Assembly (NCBI RefSeq): GCF_002259645.1
Contig: NZ_MWWV01000006.1
Span: 124,001 to 188,000, forward strand
DNA length: 64,000 nucleotides
Source of the DNA: Bifidobacterium tissieri
Lineage (GTDB): Bacteria > Actinomycetota > Actinomycetes > Actinomycetales > Bifidobacteriaceae
Direction: 5' to 3'
Part shown: positions 35,714 through 44,044 of the stretch, one piece after another
Position numbering within the stretch: the first letter of the stretch is position 1
How the letters are laid out: every line of letters begins with the position of its first letter
Program-made: the position numbers and the translations under genes
The notes under the pieces: model-generated
The model's database searches: none
Told to the model about the DNA's origin: nothing
What the model saw: only the letters and a program-made list of their open reading frames with translations

Positions 35714-36710
35714 CGCGACATTAGGATGCATGGCAGCAGCACAAGGCAGAGGCGGAGCGCCCGTCAGCATCGTATTCGGCGGGGATCGGTTCCTCAACAC
35801 CCAGAATGTGCGCGACCTGTGTCACGCGGCATGCGATCAACGTCCGGATGCGGAACTCGTGGAACTCGATGCATCCGAATGCGACTCCTACGCCTTTGAC
35901 GAGGCCGTCAGCCCGTCGTTGCTTTCCGACATCGCAATCGTCGAGATCAGCAATCTGCAGTCCGCTGACGATCGTCTTGGCGACGCGTTGATCGCGTACA
36001 CCAAACAGGCGAAAAACGATCCGACCAACTCCAGCATTCTGATCTGCCAGCATGAAGGCGGCCCCAAGGGCAAGCGCATCCTCGACGCCATGGTGCGTGC
36101 CGGCGCGAAACGGATCGACGTTCCCGATCTCAAGAAAGCCGACGCGAAGATCAACTTCGTCTATCAGCGGTTCGAACGCGAAGGCCGGCGCGTGGACCCG
36201 CTTGCAGCCCAGCAGCTCGTCGGCGTGCTGGGGGAGAAGACCGGTGAACTCGCCGCCATGTGCTCCCAACTGTGCTTCGATTTCGATGACGAGATCATCG
36301 GGCTCGACCGCGTCAACCAGTATCTGATCGCCAATCCACAGGTCACCGGCTTCATGGTGGCCGACAAGGCCGTGGAAGGCCGTACCGCCGAGGCCATCGT
36401 CGCCATGCGATCGGCCATCGAGCAGGGAACGGATCCGATCGCGCTCATCGGCGCGCTCGCCATGAAGCTGCGCACCCTGGCCAAGGCGTCGGCCGTGAAA
36501 TCGGGGACCATCTCCCAGGCTGAGGCAAAAACCAACCCATGGGTGCTGAAGAACGCCACCCGTCAGCTGCCGGGCTGGACATCAGCCGGACTGGCCCGTT
36601 GCATCCGCATGCTCGCATGGGCGGACGAGCAGAGCAAGACCAACGGCGGCGATCCCGTCTACGCTTTGGAACGGTCCATCGAGATCATCGCGACCAAGGG
36701 CCGCGGCTGA
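35700..36710 (+). CDS. holA: DNA polymerase III, delta subunit
   Basis: HolA opens the beta clamp for loading by the clamp-loader complex. The 336-residue product fits the actinobacterial family: a degenerate AAA+ fold with VSIVFGGDRFLNTQN near 20-33, DRLGDAL, NDPTNSSILICQHEG, and the C-terminal collar with GFMVADKAVEGRTAEAIVAM. ATG at 35700 overlaps comEC. The ATG at 35730, with AGG 5 nt upstream, is a credible alternative. The comEC-holA pairing is common in Gram-positive bacteria. Confidence 0.9.
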   Translation: MSSSDATLGCMAAAQGRGGAPVSIVFGGDRFLNTQNVRDLCHAACDQRPDAELVELDASECDSYAFDEAVSPSLLSDIAIVEISNLQSADDRLGDALIAYTKQAKNDPTNSSILICQHEGGPKGKRILDAMVRAGAKRIDVPDLKKADAKINFVYQRFEREGRRVDPLAAQQLVGVLGEKTGELAAMCSQLCFDFDDEIIGLDRVNQYLIANPQVTGFMVADKAVEGRTAEAIVAMRSAIEQGTDPIALIGALAMKLRTLAKASAVKSGTISQAEAKTNPWVLKNATRQLPGWTSAGLARCIRMLAWADEQSKTNGGDPVYALERSIEIIATKGRG

Positions 36711-36773
36711 ATGTGACGGATGACGATATCCGCGATACACGAGATACGAGTCACGAATACGATTGAGGATGCC

Positions 36774-37361
36774 ATGAACAGAAACGACAACGCGAGCACT
36801 ACAACCATCACCCTGCAGGCGCCGACCGCCGACGACATGCGTCGCATCGGCCGGCAGCTGGCCGAAATCGTGCACGGCGGCGACGTCCTGCTGCTGTCCG
36901 GACCGCTGGGTGCCGGCAAGACCACCCTCGCCCAGGGATTCGGTGCCGGTCTGGGCATCACCGAACCGATCGTGTCGCCCACGTTCACGATCGCCCGTGA
37001 ACTCAACGGACGGTTCGCCGACGGTGCGCGCGTGCATCTGGTGCACGTTGATGCCTACCGTCTCGGCGGCACCGCCTACGCTCCGGGACAGGACGCGGTG
37101 GGCCGGCTACTCGACGAGCTCGAATCCCTGGGTCTCGACGAGGAGCTTGAGGATCCCAGCGACAACACGGTGATCCTCATGGAATGGGGCGAGCAGATGG
37201 TGGCTGCCCTCGCCCCGGAACGTCTGGAGATTCATATCGATCGTCCGCTGGACGGGTCGTCGGCGACACGCGACGACGAGGAGCTGACCGGCGACGGCAT
37301 GCGTACCGTCACACTGGTTCCCGTTGGCGAGTCATGGCAGGATCGCCGACTTCCCGCATGA
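36774..37361 (+). CDS. tsaE: TsaE, ATPase for tRNA t6A modification
   Basis: TsaE is the ATPase that works with TsaB and TsaD to add threonylcarbamoyl to adenosine 37 of ANN-reading tRNAs. The 195-residue product has Walker A GPLGAGKTT at 43-51, PTFTIARELNG, and the conserved HVDAYRLGG and MEWGEQM. The C-terminal 30 residues are an extension. ATG at 36774 is the most conserved-looking start, though no strong ribosome site is seen. TsaB follows 72 bp later. Together with tsaB, rimI and tsaD it forms the classic cluster. Confidence 0.94.
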   Translation: MNRNDNASTTTITLQAPTADDMRRIGRQLAEIVHGGDVLLLSGPLGAGKTTLAQGFGAGLGITEPIVSPTFTIARELNGRFADGARVHLVHVDAYRLGGTAYAPGQDAVGRLLDELESLGLDEELEDPSDNTVILMEWGEQMVAALAPERLEIHIDRPLDGSSATRDDEELTGDGMRTVTLVPVGESWQDRRLPA

Positions 37362-37433
37362 TCTCACCGACGCCGATCGGTGTAGACTCACTACAGGCTT
37401 TTTGCAGGGCTTGACGCAGACAGGGAGGATTAC

Positions 37434-38231
37434 ATGGGCTGCACACTGGTGATCGACACCTCATACGGTTCGACGGTGGGCGTCGTGGGCTACGAGCCGA
37501 TCATCGAGACCGATTCGCGCACCCACGTCGAAAAACTGCAGGGCAACATCGCCCACGCCATCGAACGCTCGGGCAACACGCCGCAGGACATCGACACGAT
37601 CGTCGTCGGCACCGGCCCGGCGCCTTTCACCGGCCTGCGCGCCGGCATCGTCACCGCCAAGGCACTGGCCTTCGCCACCGGAGCCACGCTGATCGGTCAG
37701 AACATCCTGGAACCGCAGGCGCACTGGAACATCATCCGGCGCAGGGGGAACGCCGCCGGCCCGCATGTGCTGACGCTTGCCGTGAATGACGCTCGACGCA
37801 AGCAGCTGTATTTCGAACTGTGCGCAGTACCGGCCGTCGGAACCGACGCCGATGAGGCACGGACCGTGCCGCTGATCGCCATGGACATCGATTACCCCAC
37901 CACAATCGTCGATCGTGTGAACACGGCCGTCCGCGACTATGCCGAGGCGCACGGATGCGCCGCAGATGCGATCGTCGTCGACGTGGTGGGCCACGGTGCG
38001 GGCAAGTACGAGTCCGTGCTGAGGAACGTGGAACAGCTGGGCGATATCGTTGATGAATCCGTGCTGGATCAGACGGAGAGCTGGTCCCTGTTCGCCACCC
38101 TGGCCATCGTCCAGCACGCCGAACACCCGGACGATCCCATCGAACCGCTGTACCTGCGTCGCCCGGACGCCGAAGTGCCGAATCCGCTCAAGCACGTGCT
38201 CAACCACGCCGGTGCCGAAAGGACCGTCTGA
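37434..38231 (+). CDS. tsaB: TsaB, tRNA t6A modification scaffold
   Basis: TsaB is the catalytically inactive ASKHA-fold partner of TsaD. The 265-residue protein starts LVIDTSYGS with the phosphate-1 loop, has VGTGPAPFTGLRAGIVTAKALAFA (about 57-80), and lacks the metal-binding His pair of TsaD. GGGAGGATTAC gives a clear ribosome site. rimI begins at the next base after its stop, so translation is coupled. The insert around 95-150 and C-terminal part vary in the family. Confidence 0.93.
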   Translation: MGCTLVIDTSYGSTVGVVGYEPIIETDSRTHVEKLQGNIAHAIERSGNTPQDIDTIVVGTGPAPFTGLRAGIVTAKALAFATGATLIGQNILEPQAHWNIIRRRGNAAGPHVLTLAVNDARRKQLYFELCAVPAVGTDADEARTVPLIAMDIDYPTTIVDRVNTAVRDYAEAHGCAADAIVVDVVGHGAGKYESVLRNVEQLGDIVDESVLDQTESWSLFATLAIVQHAEHPDDPIEPLYLRRPDAEVPNPLKHVLNHAGAERTV

Positions 38232-38774
38232 ATGCTCGTCGGATTGCATGACATCGACCGTGATCGGGCGATCGCCGCGTTTGCCGCACTCGAACGGGAG
38301 CTGTTCGGCAAGGGCGCATGGAGCGAAAACGCCATCCGTCAGGAACTCGATGCGCCGGCGCGCACCTACGTCTTCGACGTCGATGAACCGGACGGATCTA
38401 TACGGGGCTACGCGGGATTCTGGTATGACGGAGACGACGCGGAACTCATGACGATAGGCGTGTCGAAGGATCACCAGCGACAGGGCATCGCCGCGGCGAT
38501 GCTCGACCGTCTGCTGCACGACGCCGAACTGCAGGGAGCACGACGAATGCTGCTGGAGGTGCGAGTGGACAACGCCCCTGCCATCGCGCTCTACCGTCGG
38601 TTCGGCTTCTCCATCATGGGGCGGCGCAAACGCTACTACCAACCCGAGGGAATCGACGCATACACGATGAGCGCCGATATCAGGCCCCACGTCATGGGAT
38701 TCCAGACGACGCAGACGACGCAGACAAGGGGCAACGACCAAGACATCCACGACAATGAAGGAGCGGCACAATGA
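38232..38774 (+). CDS. rimI: RimI-type N-acetyltransferase
   Basis: RimI-type GNATs acetylate N-terminal Ala of ribosomal protein bS18 or other proteins. The 180-residue product has the acetyl-CoA motif VSKDHQRQGIAAAMLDRLL (about 77-95), VRVDNAPAIALYRRFGF (about 113-129) and YYQPEGIDAYTM. The last 30 residues are extra, with short TQTTQT repeats matching the DNA ACGCAGACG repeats. It starts at the base after tsaB and overlaps tsaD by 4 bp. Confidence 0.9.
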   Translation: MLVGLHDIDRDRAIAAFAALERELFGKGAWSENAIRQELDAPARTYVFDVDEPDGSIRGYAGFWYDGDDAELMTIGVSKDHQRQGIAAAMLDRLLHDAELQGARRMLLEVRVDNAPAIALYRRFGFSIMGRRKRYYQPEGIDAYTMSADIRPHVMGFQTTQTTQTRGNDQDIHDNEGAAQ

Positions 38775-39817
38775 ACGAACCCGTGGTGCTGGGCATCGAA
38801 TCCACCTGTGACGAAACGGCCGCGGCCGTAGTACGCGGCGGCACGTTGCTGTCGAACGTGGTCGCATCCTCCATGAACGAGCACGCCCGCTACGGCGGTG
38901 TGATCCCGGAAATCGCCTCGCGAGCCCATGCCGAGGCCTTCGTACCCGTGGTGTCCAAGGCACTCGCCGACGCCGATATGGACATCGCCGACGTGGATGC
39001 GATCGCCGTATCCGCGGGTCCCGGCCTTGCCGGATGCCTTGCCGTCGGCGTGTCCGGAGCCAAGGCCCTGGCCTATGCCGCGGGCAAGCCCATCTACGGC
39101 ATCAACCATGTGATCGGACATATCGCCGTCACGCAGTTGCAATTCGGCCCGTTCCCGGAGGATACGCTGGCGTTGATCGTCTCCGGCGGTCATACGTCGC
39201 TGCTGCATGTGCAGGATGTCGCCCGTCACGTCGACGTGGTCGGTACTACGCTCGACGATGCGGCGGGGGAGTGCTTCGACAAGGTGGCTCGTCTGCTGGG
39301 CTTCCCCTACCCGGGAGGGCCGCATATCGATCGTCATGCGCAGTCGGGTGATCCCCATGCCATCAGAGTGCCGCAGGGACTGACCCAGGGCAAAGCCGGT
39401 GCCAAGCATCCGTATGATTTCAGCTTCTCCGGCGTCAAGACCGCCGTGGCACGGTGGATCGAGGAGCGTCAGACCGCCGGCGAGACCATTCCGGTGGATG
39501 ACGTGTGCGCGTCGCTGGCCGATTCGGTGGCGTCCGTGCTGGCGAAGAAGGCCGTGCGCGGTTGCGAACAGTATGGCTCCCGTACGCTGATCGTGGGCGG
39601 AGGATTCTCCGCCAACTCACAGCTGCGCGCCAAGCTGCTCGAGGTCGGGGCGCGGCACGGTATCGAAGTGCGTATTCCCGAGATCAAACTGTGCACCGAC
39701 AACGGTGCCATGGTGGCCATGCTCGGTTCGAATCTGGTGCAGGCCGGTGTCAAGCCCAGCAGTCTCGACTTCTCCATCGATTCGGCCATGCCGCTATCCA
39801 AGATCTGCATGGAGTAG
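38771..39817 (+). CDS. tsaD: TsaD, tRNA N6-threonylcarbamoyltransferase
   Basis: TsaD transfers the threonylcarbamoyl group to tRNA adenosine 37. The 348-residue protein has the ASKHA start GIESTCDETAAAV near 8-20, and the metal-binding GINHVIGHIA with His113 and His117. VSGGHTSLL, GTTLDDAAGECFDKVARLLG and the C-terminal CTDNGAMVAMLG motif are all present. It ends the tsaE-tsaB-rimI-tsaD run. A GGAG lies 8 nt before the ATG, inside the rimI end. Confidence 0.96.
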   Translation: MNEPVVLGIESTCDETAAAVVRGGTLLSNVVASSMNEHARYGGVIPEIASRAHAEAFVPVVSKALADADMDIADVDAIAVSAGPGLAGCLAVGVSGAKALAYAAGKPIYGINHVIGHIAVTQLQFGPFPEDTLALIVSGGHTSLLHVQDVARHVDVVGTTLDDAAGECFDKVARLLGFPYPGGPHIDRHAQSGDPHAIRVPQGLTQGKAGAKHPYDFSFSGVKTAVARWIEERQTAGETIPVDDVCASLADSVASVLAKKAVRGCEQYGSRTLIVGGGFSANSQLRAKLLEVGARHGIEVRIPEIKLCTDNGAMVAMLGSNLVQAGVKPSSLDFSIDSAMPLSKICME

Positions 39818-39851
39818 CGCGCTGCATGGGATGGCGATCCGATCCGGATAG

Positions 39852-40160
39852 TCAATCGCGAGATTCGATTTTCACACCTCGACGTACCGACTCCGCTTTC
39901 AGAATGAGCTCGGCGAGACTGATGTGCAGAGCGTCACAGACCGCCCACAGTTTGTCATAGCTCACCGATCGTTCCCCGCGTTCGATCCTGCCCATATACG
40001 AGCGGTCGATACCGGCTTCCAGTGCCAGTCGTTCCTGACTGAGATCGTGTTCTTTGCGAAGTTGCACTATGGCCTGTCCGAGATCCCTGCGTCGCTGCAT
40101 TGCCGATTCATGTGCCGATATGCCCCTTGAGGGCGTTTCGTTCGTAACCATAGGGGACAT
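39852..40160 (-). CDS. XRE-family helix-turn-helix regulator
   Basis: A small DNA-binding protein of about 102 residues. The HTH spans the middle: LGQAIVQLRKEHDLSQERLALEAGIDRSYMGRIERGER, then SYDKLWAVCDALHISLAELI. Start is uncertain: ATG at 40193, 40160 and 40151 are in frame, none with a good ribosome site. It is a single gene, converging on tsaD. Such regulators may belong to restriction, toxin-antitoxin or stress circuits. The small gene at 40304 lies upstream in the other direction, but nothing shows that they work together. Confidence 0.82.
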   Translation of the reverse strand: MSPMVTNETPSRGISAHESAMQRRRDLGQAIVQLRKEHDLSQERLALEAGIDRSYMGRIERGERSVSYDKLWAVCDALHISLAELILKAESVRRGVKIESRD

Positions 40161-40303
40161 GGTCCGTTTCAAAGGGCATACAGTCCACGGCATATAGTCC
40201 GTATTTGCTTCTATGGTGAGCGCAAGAAGAACGAACTGTGCTACGGTGAGGTCCTGTCGGCGCAGTGTGGTTTCTTCGTAAGCGCCCTAGGAAGAAAGAT
40301 TTC

Positions 40304-40534
40304 ATGAACATTCTTGCCGAGCTTCACTATATCGGTCACAATACTGCTGCGGTGGCGGATCTGCTGTCCAACATCGACGACGATATGCTGACGGATACGT
40401 TCAATGCACTCGATCCCGCTGAGGATACGTTTTTCAGGAACATCGCCGGTGTGGAGATGATGAGACGCAATCTCCCGATCGACGGGAAGGACGATATCGT
40501 CATCGAAAAACTGTGGCCCGGCGATATACAGTAG
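40304..40534 (+). CDS. small hypothetical protein
   Basis: A 76-residue acidic product begins MNILAELHYIGHNTAAVADLLSN region-wise, with many Asp and no membrane segment. ATG at 40304 follows AGGAAGAAAGATTTC, a distant ribosome site. An in-frame GTG at 40265 would add a basic segment (RKRPRKK). It lies divergent to the XRE regulator with about 140 bp between starts. I do not know the family. The pair could be regulator and target. Coding status is likely but not certain. Confidence 0.55.
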   Translation: MNILAELHYIGHNTAAVADLLSNIDDDMLTDTFNALDPAEDTFFRNIAGVEMMRRNLPIDGKDDIVIEKLWPGDIQ

Positions 40535-40682
40535 AGGCGGCATGCGGTAAGACCGAACGGGTCGCACGGCAGGGTTTGCGTTGCCTCGCGATAACGAGGT
40601 AACGCAACTGGCTGCTGGCGGGTTTGCTTGGGCTTGTTTGGACAAGCTGACGGATGGCGAAAACGCAAGTATGACGAAACAC

Positions 40683-40716
40683 AAAAACCCCGAGAATCGT
40701 TTCCGTTCCCGGGGTG
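40683..40716 (-). terminator. terminator after tRNA-Arg
   Basis: On the minus strand CCCCGGGAA pairs with TTCTCGGGG and is followed by TTTTTG. It begins 5 nt after the encoded CCA of the tRNA. Confidence 0.85.
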
Positions 40717-40720
40717 TAGG

Positions 40721-40797
40721 TGGTGCGCCAGACAGGATTCGAACCTGCGACCTTCTGATCCGTAGTCAGATGCTCTAATCCGCTGGGCTACTGGCGC
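40721..40797 (-). tRNA. tRNA-Arg (anticodon ACG)
   Basis: A 77-nt cloverleaf on the minus strand has acceptor GCGCCAG/CTGGCGC, T-loop TTCGAAT, and anticodon loop CTACGGA giving ACG, which becomes ICG and reads CGT, CGC and CGA. Discriminator A is followed by an encoded CCA, unlike the other two tRNA genes here. Confidence 0.96.
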
Positions 40798-40932
40798 ATG
40801 CTGTCTCAAATCGACAACTCAGTTAATATAACTCGCATTGTGGCATATGCAAAATCGGCGTGTCGCGCCCGACTGGTAGACTTTCAACCATTGTCTTTTC
40901 AAAGTATCGGCCAGCGAATGGAAGTGAAACGC

Positions 40933-42330
40933 GTGACTGAGACGAACAATATGGGAATATGGCGGTCGATTCATCGTGTGGCGGCATCGGATACGATTTC
41001 CGGATTGATCATGCTGGGGTTTGCGCTGGCCGGACTGTTGCTCGCGAACATTCCCGCCACGGCCCACATGTTCGAGACGATGTCGGAGATCCACATCGGC
41101 ATTCCATATACCAACATCAATCTCTCCATCGGCCATTGGGCTCAGGATGGTCTGCTTACCGTGTTCTTCCTGGTCGTCGGCCTTGACCTCAAACAGGAGC
41201 TCACCACCGGCTCCCTCGCCAATCCCAAGGCCGCCGCGGTGCCGATGGCCTGCGCCGTGGGCGGTATGCTCGTTCCGCCGGCGTTGTTCCTGCTTACCGT
41301 CTTCCTGTTCTCCTCATTTGGTCCCGGACCCGTCGGCATGGACGTGGTCGCCACCGGCACGGCCCATGAACTCGCCGACGTCTCTCAGGGATGGGCGGTT
41401 CCCATGGCCACGGATATCGCGTTCTCCCTGACCGTGCTCGCATTGTTCGCCAAGGGGCTGCCCGGCTCCATCCGCGCGTTCCTGATGACATTGGCGACCG
41501 TGGACGATCTGCTTGCGGTGATTGTGATCGCGCTGTTCTTCTCGAACCTCAACGCATGGTACTGGTTCCTCGGCATTGTGCTCTGCGCGGTCGCATGGGC
41601 GTGGCTGGTCAAACGACGTCGTGTGCCGTGGGTGGCTGTGGCTGTGGTCGGCATTCTTTCCTGGGTGATGATGTTCGAGGCCGGAGTGCATCCCACGCTT
41701 GCCGGCGTGCTTGTTGGACTGCTCACTCCGGCACGCGAGATGCATGGTGAGGCTACTCCGCGCGCCGAACGGTACAAGGACAAATTGCAGCCGTTCTCCG
41801 CCCTGCTGGCGTTGCCGATCTTCGCGCTGTTCGCCACCGGAGTCCATTTTGAGACGATCAGCGCGGCGATGCTGGTATCGCCGGTGGTGCTGGGTATCGC
41901 AGTCGGTCTGGTGGTCGGCAAGCCCGTGGGCATCATGATCACGGCATGGCTGTCCACGCACCTCGCCGGACTGAAACTGGCCAAGGGGTTGCGCGTGCGG
42001 GACCTGTTCCCGGCGGCCTGCGCCTGCGGCATCGGTTTCACCGTATCGTTCCTCATCGCATCGCTGGCCTACGCCGATACGGAGTTGTCCGGCGAGGCTC
42101 GATTCGGCGTACTGGTGGGATCACTGCTGTCGGCGGCGATTGCCGGCGTGTTGCTCAGCCGTCAGGCGCGGCGTTTCCGCGAACATGCCGCGGAAAGCCT
42201 GATCGACGGTGAAGACCAGACCGATGACTCCGATGACGAGTACGAGATCGTGGGCGAAGACGGCAGCGTGACCGTGTCGATCGACAAGATACGTTCGTCC
42301 GGAAAGACCGAACGAAAGACAAGGAGCTGA
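40933..42330 (+). CDS. nhaA: Na+/H+ antiporter NhaA
   Basis: NhaA expels sodium in exchange for protons. The 465-residue membrane protein has about 11-12 helices. The ion-binding pair of aspartates is in LATVDDLLAVIVIALFF (Asp191, Asp192), and DIAFSLTVLALF and HPTLAGVLVGLLTP are conserved. The tail (about 405-465) is long, acidic and cytoplasmic, beyond E. coli NhaA. GTG at 40933 has GGAAG 8 nt upstream. ATG at 40918 is an alternative. The LOG-family gene begins 5 bp after the stop. Confidence 0.93.
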   Translation: MTETNNMGIWRSIHRVAASDTISGLIMLGFALAGLLLANIPATAHMFETMSEIHIGIPYTNINLSIGHWAQDGLLTVFFLVVGLDLKQELTTGSLANPKAAAVPMACAVGGMLVPPALFLLTVFLFSSFGPGPVGMDVVATGTAHELADVSQGWAVPMATDIAFSLTVLALFAKGLPGSIRAFLMTLATVDDLLAVIVIALFFSNLNAWYWFLGIVLCAVAWAWLVKRRRVPWVAVAVVGILSWVMMFEAGVHPTLAGVLVGLLTPAREMHGEATPRAERYKDKLQPFSALLALPIFALFATGVHFETISAAMLVSPVVLGIAVGLVVGKPVGIMITAWLSTHLAGLKLAKGLRVRDLFPAACACGIGFTVSFLIASLAYADTELSGEARFGVLVGSLLSAAIAGVLLSRQARRFREHAAESLIDGEDQTDDSDDEYEIVGEDGSVTVSIDKIRSSGKTERKTRS

Positions 42331-42335
42331 ATGTC

Positions 42336-43274
42336 ATGGCGAAGATCGTGAAGAAGAGTCACGAAAAGGCCAAGTCCGGCAAGGGGAAGGACAAGGCCAA
42401 GGCCAAATCCACCAAGGTGGACAAGAAATCGACGGATGGGAAGTCGTCGAGCAAGGGCGCCAAGGACAAGAACCGCGTCAGCACGGCGGAGATCGTGGAG
42501 CCGAAGCTGGAAACCTCCGCCAATGCGCCAGCCGATTCGGATTCCCCGTATGACGACACGTATTATCGCGGTCCGGTGATGATGCGCGGATCCATGATCC
42601 CCGAAGACACCACCATCGGCAATCTGCTGCGTGCCGACGATCGTACCGACTGGCTGCATATGGATCCTTGGCGTGTTCTGCGCATCCAGGCGGAGTTCGT
42701 CGATGGATTCGGTGCGCTGGCCGAGATCGGTCCGGCGGTGGCCGTGTTCGGCTCGGCCCGTACGCAACGCACCGATCCCGCCTACAAGGCCGCCCGGAGG
42801 ATGGGCCGTCTGCTTGCCGAGCGTGGGGTGGCCACGATCACGGGTGGCGGACCCGGCATCATGGAGGCGGCGAACCGAGGCGCATCCCTGGCCGGAGGCA
42901 AGTCCGTGGGGCTGGGCATCGAGCTGCCCCACGAACAGGGAATGAACAACTATGTCAATCTGGGCATGACGTTCCGATACTTCTTCGTGCGCAAGACCAT
43001 GTTCGTCAAGTATTCGTCCGGAGTGATCGTCTGTCCCGGTGGATTCGGCACGCTTGACGAAATGTTCGAAGTACTCACTCTGGTTCAGACCCATAAGGTC
43101 ACCACGATGCCGATCGTGCTGTTCGATACGGCGTATTGGCAGGGACTGTTCGATTGGATCCAGAGCACTCTGATGGATCGTGGCATGATCTCGCCCATTG
43201 ATCCGAATCTGGTGACGCTCACTGACAGCCCGGACGAGGCCGTGCAGTACGCCACTCGACTTATCGCACAGTGA
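42336..43274 (+). CDS. LOG-family protein with Lys-rich N-terminal extension
   Basis: LOG proteins are nucleotide-binding Rossmann proteins, often cytokinin riboside phosphate phosphoribohydrolase-like. The 312-residue product has VFGSARTQRTDPAYKAARRMG, TGGGPGIMEAANRGA and the family motif CPGGFGTLDEMFEVL (about 230-244), including PGGxGTxxE. The first 65 residues are extra: nearly pure Lys, Ser, Ala, Gly, likely disordered and nucleic-acid-binding. It is coupled to nhaA by a 5-bp gap. The enzyme activity is inferred from the motif. Confidence 0.9.
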   Translation: MAKIVKKSHEKAKSGKGKDKAKAKSTKVDKKSTDGKSSSKGAKDKNRVSTAEIVEPKLETSANAPADSDSPYDDTYYRGPVMMRGSMIPEDTTIGNLLRADDRTDWLHMDPWRVLRIQAEFVDGFGALAEIGPAVAVFGSARTQRTDPAYKAARRMGRLLAERGVATITGGGPGIMEAANRGASLAGGKSVGLGIELPHEQGMNNYVNLGMTFRYFFVRKTMFVKYSSGVIVCPGGFGTLDEMFEVLTLVQTHKVTTMPIVLFDTAYWQGLFDWIQSTLMDRGMISPIDPNLVTLTDSPDEAVQYATRLIAQ

Positions 43275-43283
43275 CCTTCAATG

Positions 43284-43325
43284 ACGATGATCTCGGAGAC
43301 GCCGGATGGCGGCCGAGATCATCGT
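43284..43325. terminator. two-way terminator between LOG gene and methyltransferase
   Basis: ACGATGATCTCGG (43284-43296) pairs with CCGAGATCATCGT (43313-43325), and inside it CGCC pairs with GGCG. The right arm contains the methyltransferase stop codon. It lies 10 bp after the LOG stop, with T-rich TTTGATG after it on the plus strand. Confidence 0.75.
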
Positions 43326-44044
43326 TTGATGCTGAGAATCATGCCGGTGCCCACTGGAATCAGCGCCGAGTCGAACCGTTCGTCGTCGAACGCATCGTCG
43401 ATCAACTGACACATGTGCATCACCCGGTCATGCTGGCTGTCCTGATGCTGTCCGCTGTGATCCTGTCCTGATGCCTCGGTCTGGGATCGGGGAGATGGGG
43501 TAGCGCTTGCACTGTGCAGGGCAAGCGCGTCACACAGCATCAGCACGCCGTCACGACGCAGCAGACGGTAGGCGTGGTCGAACGCCCCACTGTAATTCTG
43601 CTCGTCACCGGTCACGATCACCATGTCGTAGTCGCCGGGATTTAACCGAGGAAGAAAAACGTCGGCCTTGGCGTTGACCACACGCAGTTTGACATGCGTA
43701 TGATCCTGCATCCGATTGAACGCCTTGCGGATCAGGACGGTACCTTGCGCCGACGAATCGACGGCGGTGAGCTGACCTGGGGTATCGGCGGACAGCGCAT
43801 TCAGCGCACCGATCAGATGAACGGTCTCCACCAGCGCACCGGTGCCGAGGATGATCACCGATCGTGCGTGGATCTGCCGCACCTGAATCGCCATGAAACG
43901 AGCCTGCGACGCCGATCCCTGTTCGAATCCCGCATCCAGTGCCTGACGGCGCAGTTCGTGCAACAGATCCGATTCATTGTCGTAAGCGGTATCTTCGATG
44001 AACTCCCAGCCGTTGGCCAGCTTGGAATAGTCCCGTCCGCTCAT
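43319..44044 (-). CDS. SAM-dependent O-methyltransferase
   Basis: A 241-residue protein of the class I, catechol O-methyltransferase-like family. SARSVIILGTGALVETVHLI-type motif I is near 60-75, AVDSSAQG with the SAM-ribose acidic residue near 93, and DYDMVIVTGDE near 138. A Ser/Gln/His-rich insert lies at about 184-205. Start ATG 44044 overlaps the sdhB stop by one base (TGATG). A longer frame has no support. Substrate unknown. Being coupled to sdhB does not suggest one by itself. Confidence 0.82.
   Translation of the reverse strand: MSGRDYSKLANGWEFIEDTAYDNESDLLHELRRQALDAGFEQGSASQARFMAIQVRQIHARSVIILGTGALVETVHLIGALNALSADTPGQLTAVDSSAQGTVLIRKAFNRMQDHTHVKLRVVNAKADVFLPRLNPGDYDMVIVTGDEQNYSGAFDHAYRLLRRDGVLMLCDALALHSASATPSPRSQTEASGQDHSGQHQDSQHDRVMHMCQLIDDAFDDERFDSALIPVGTGMILSIKR

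Noticed and set aside
39852-40534. Toxin-antitoxin module of the XRE regulator and the small gene
   Set aside because: The genes are divergent, not coupled, and the small product resembles no toxin family I know.
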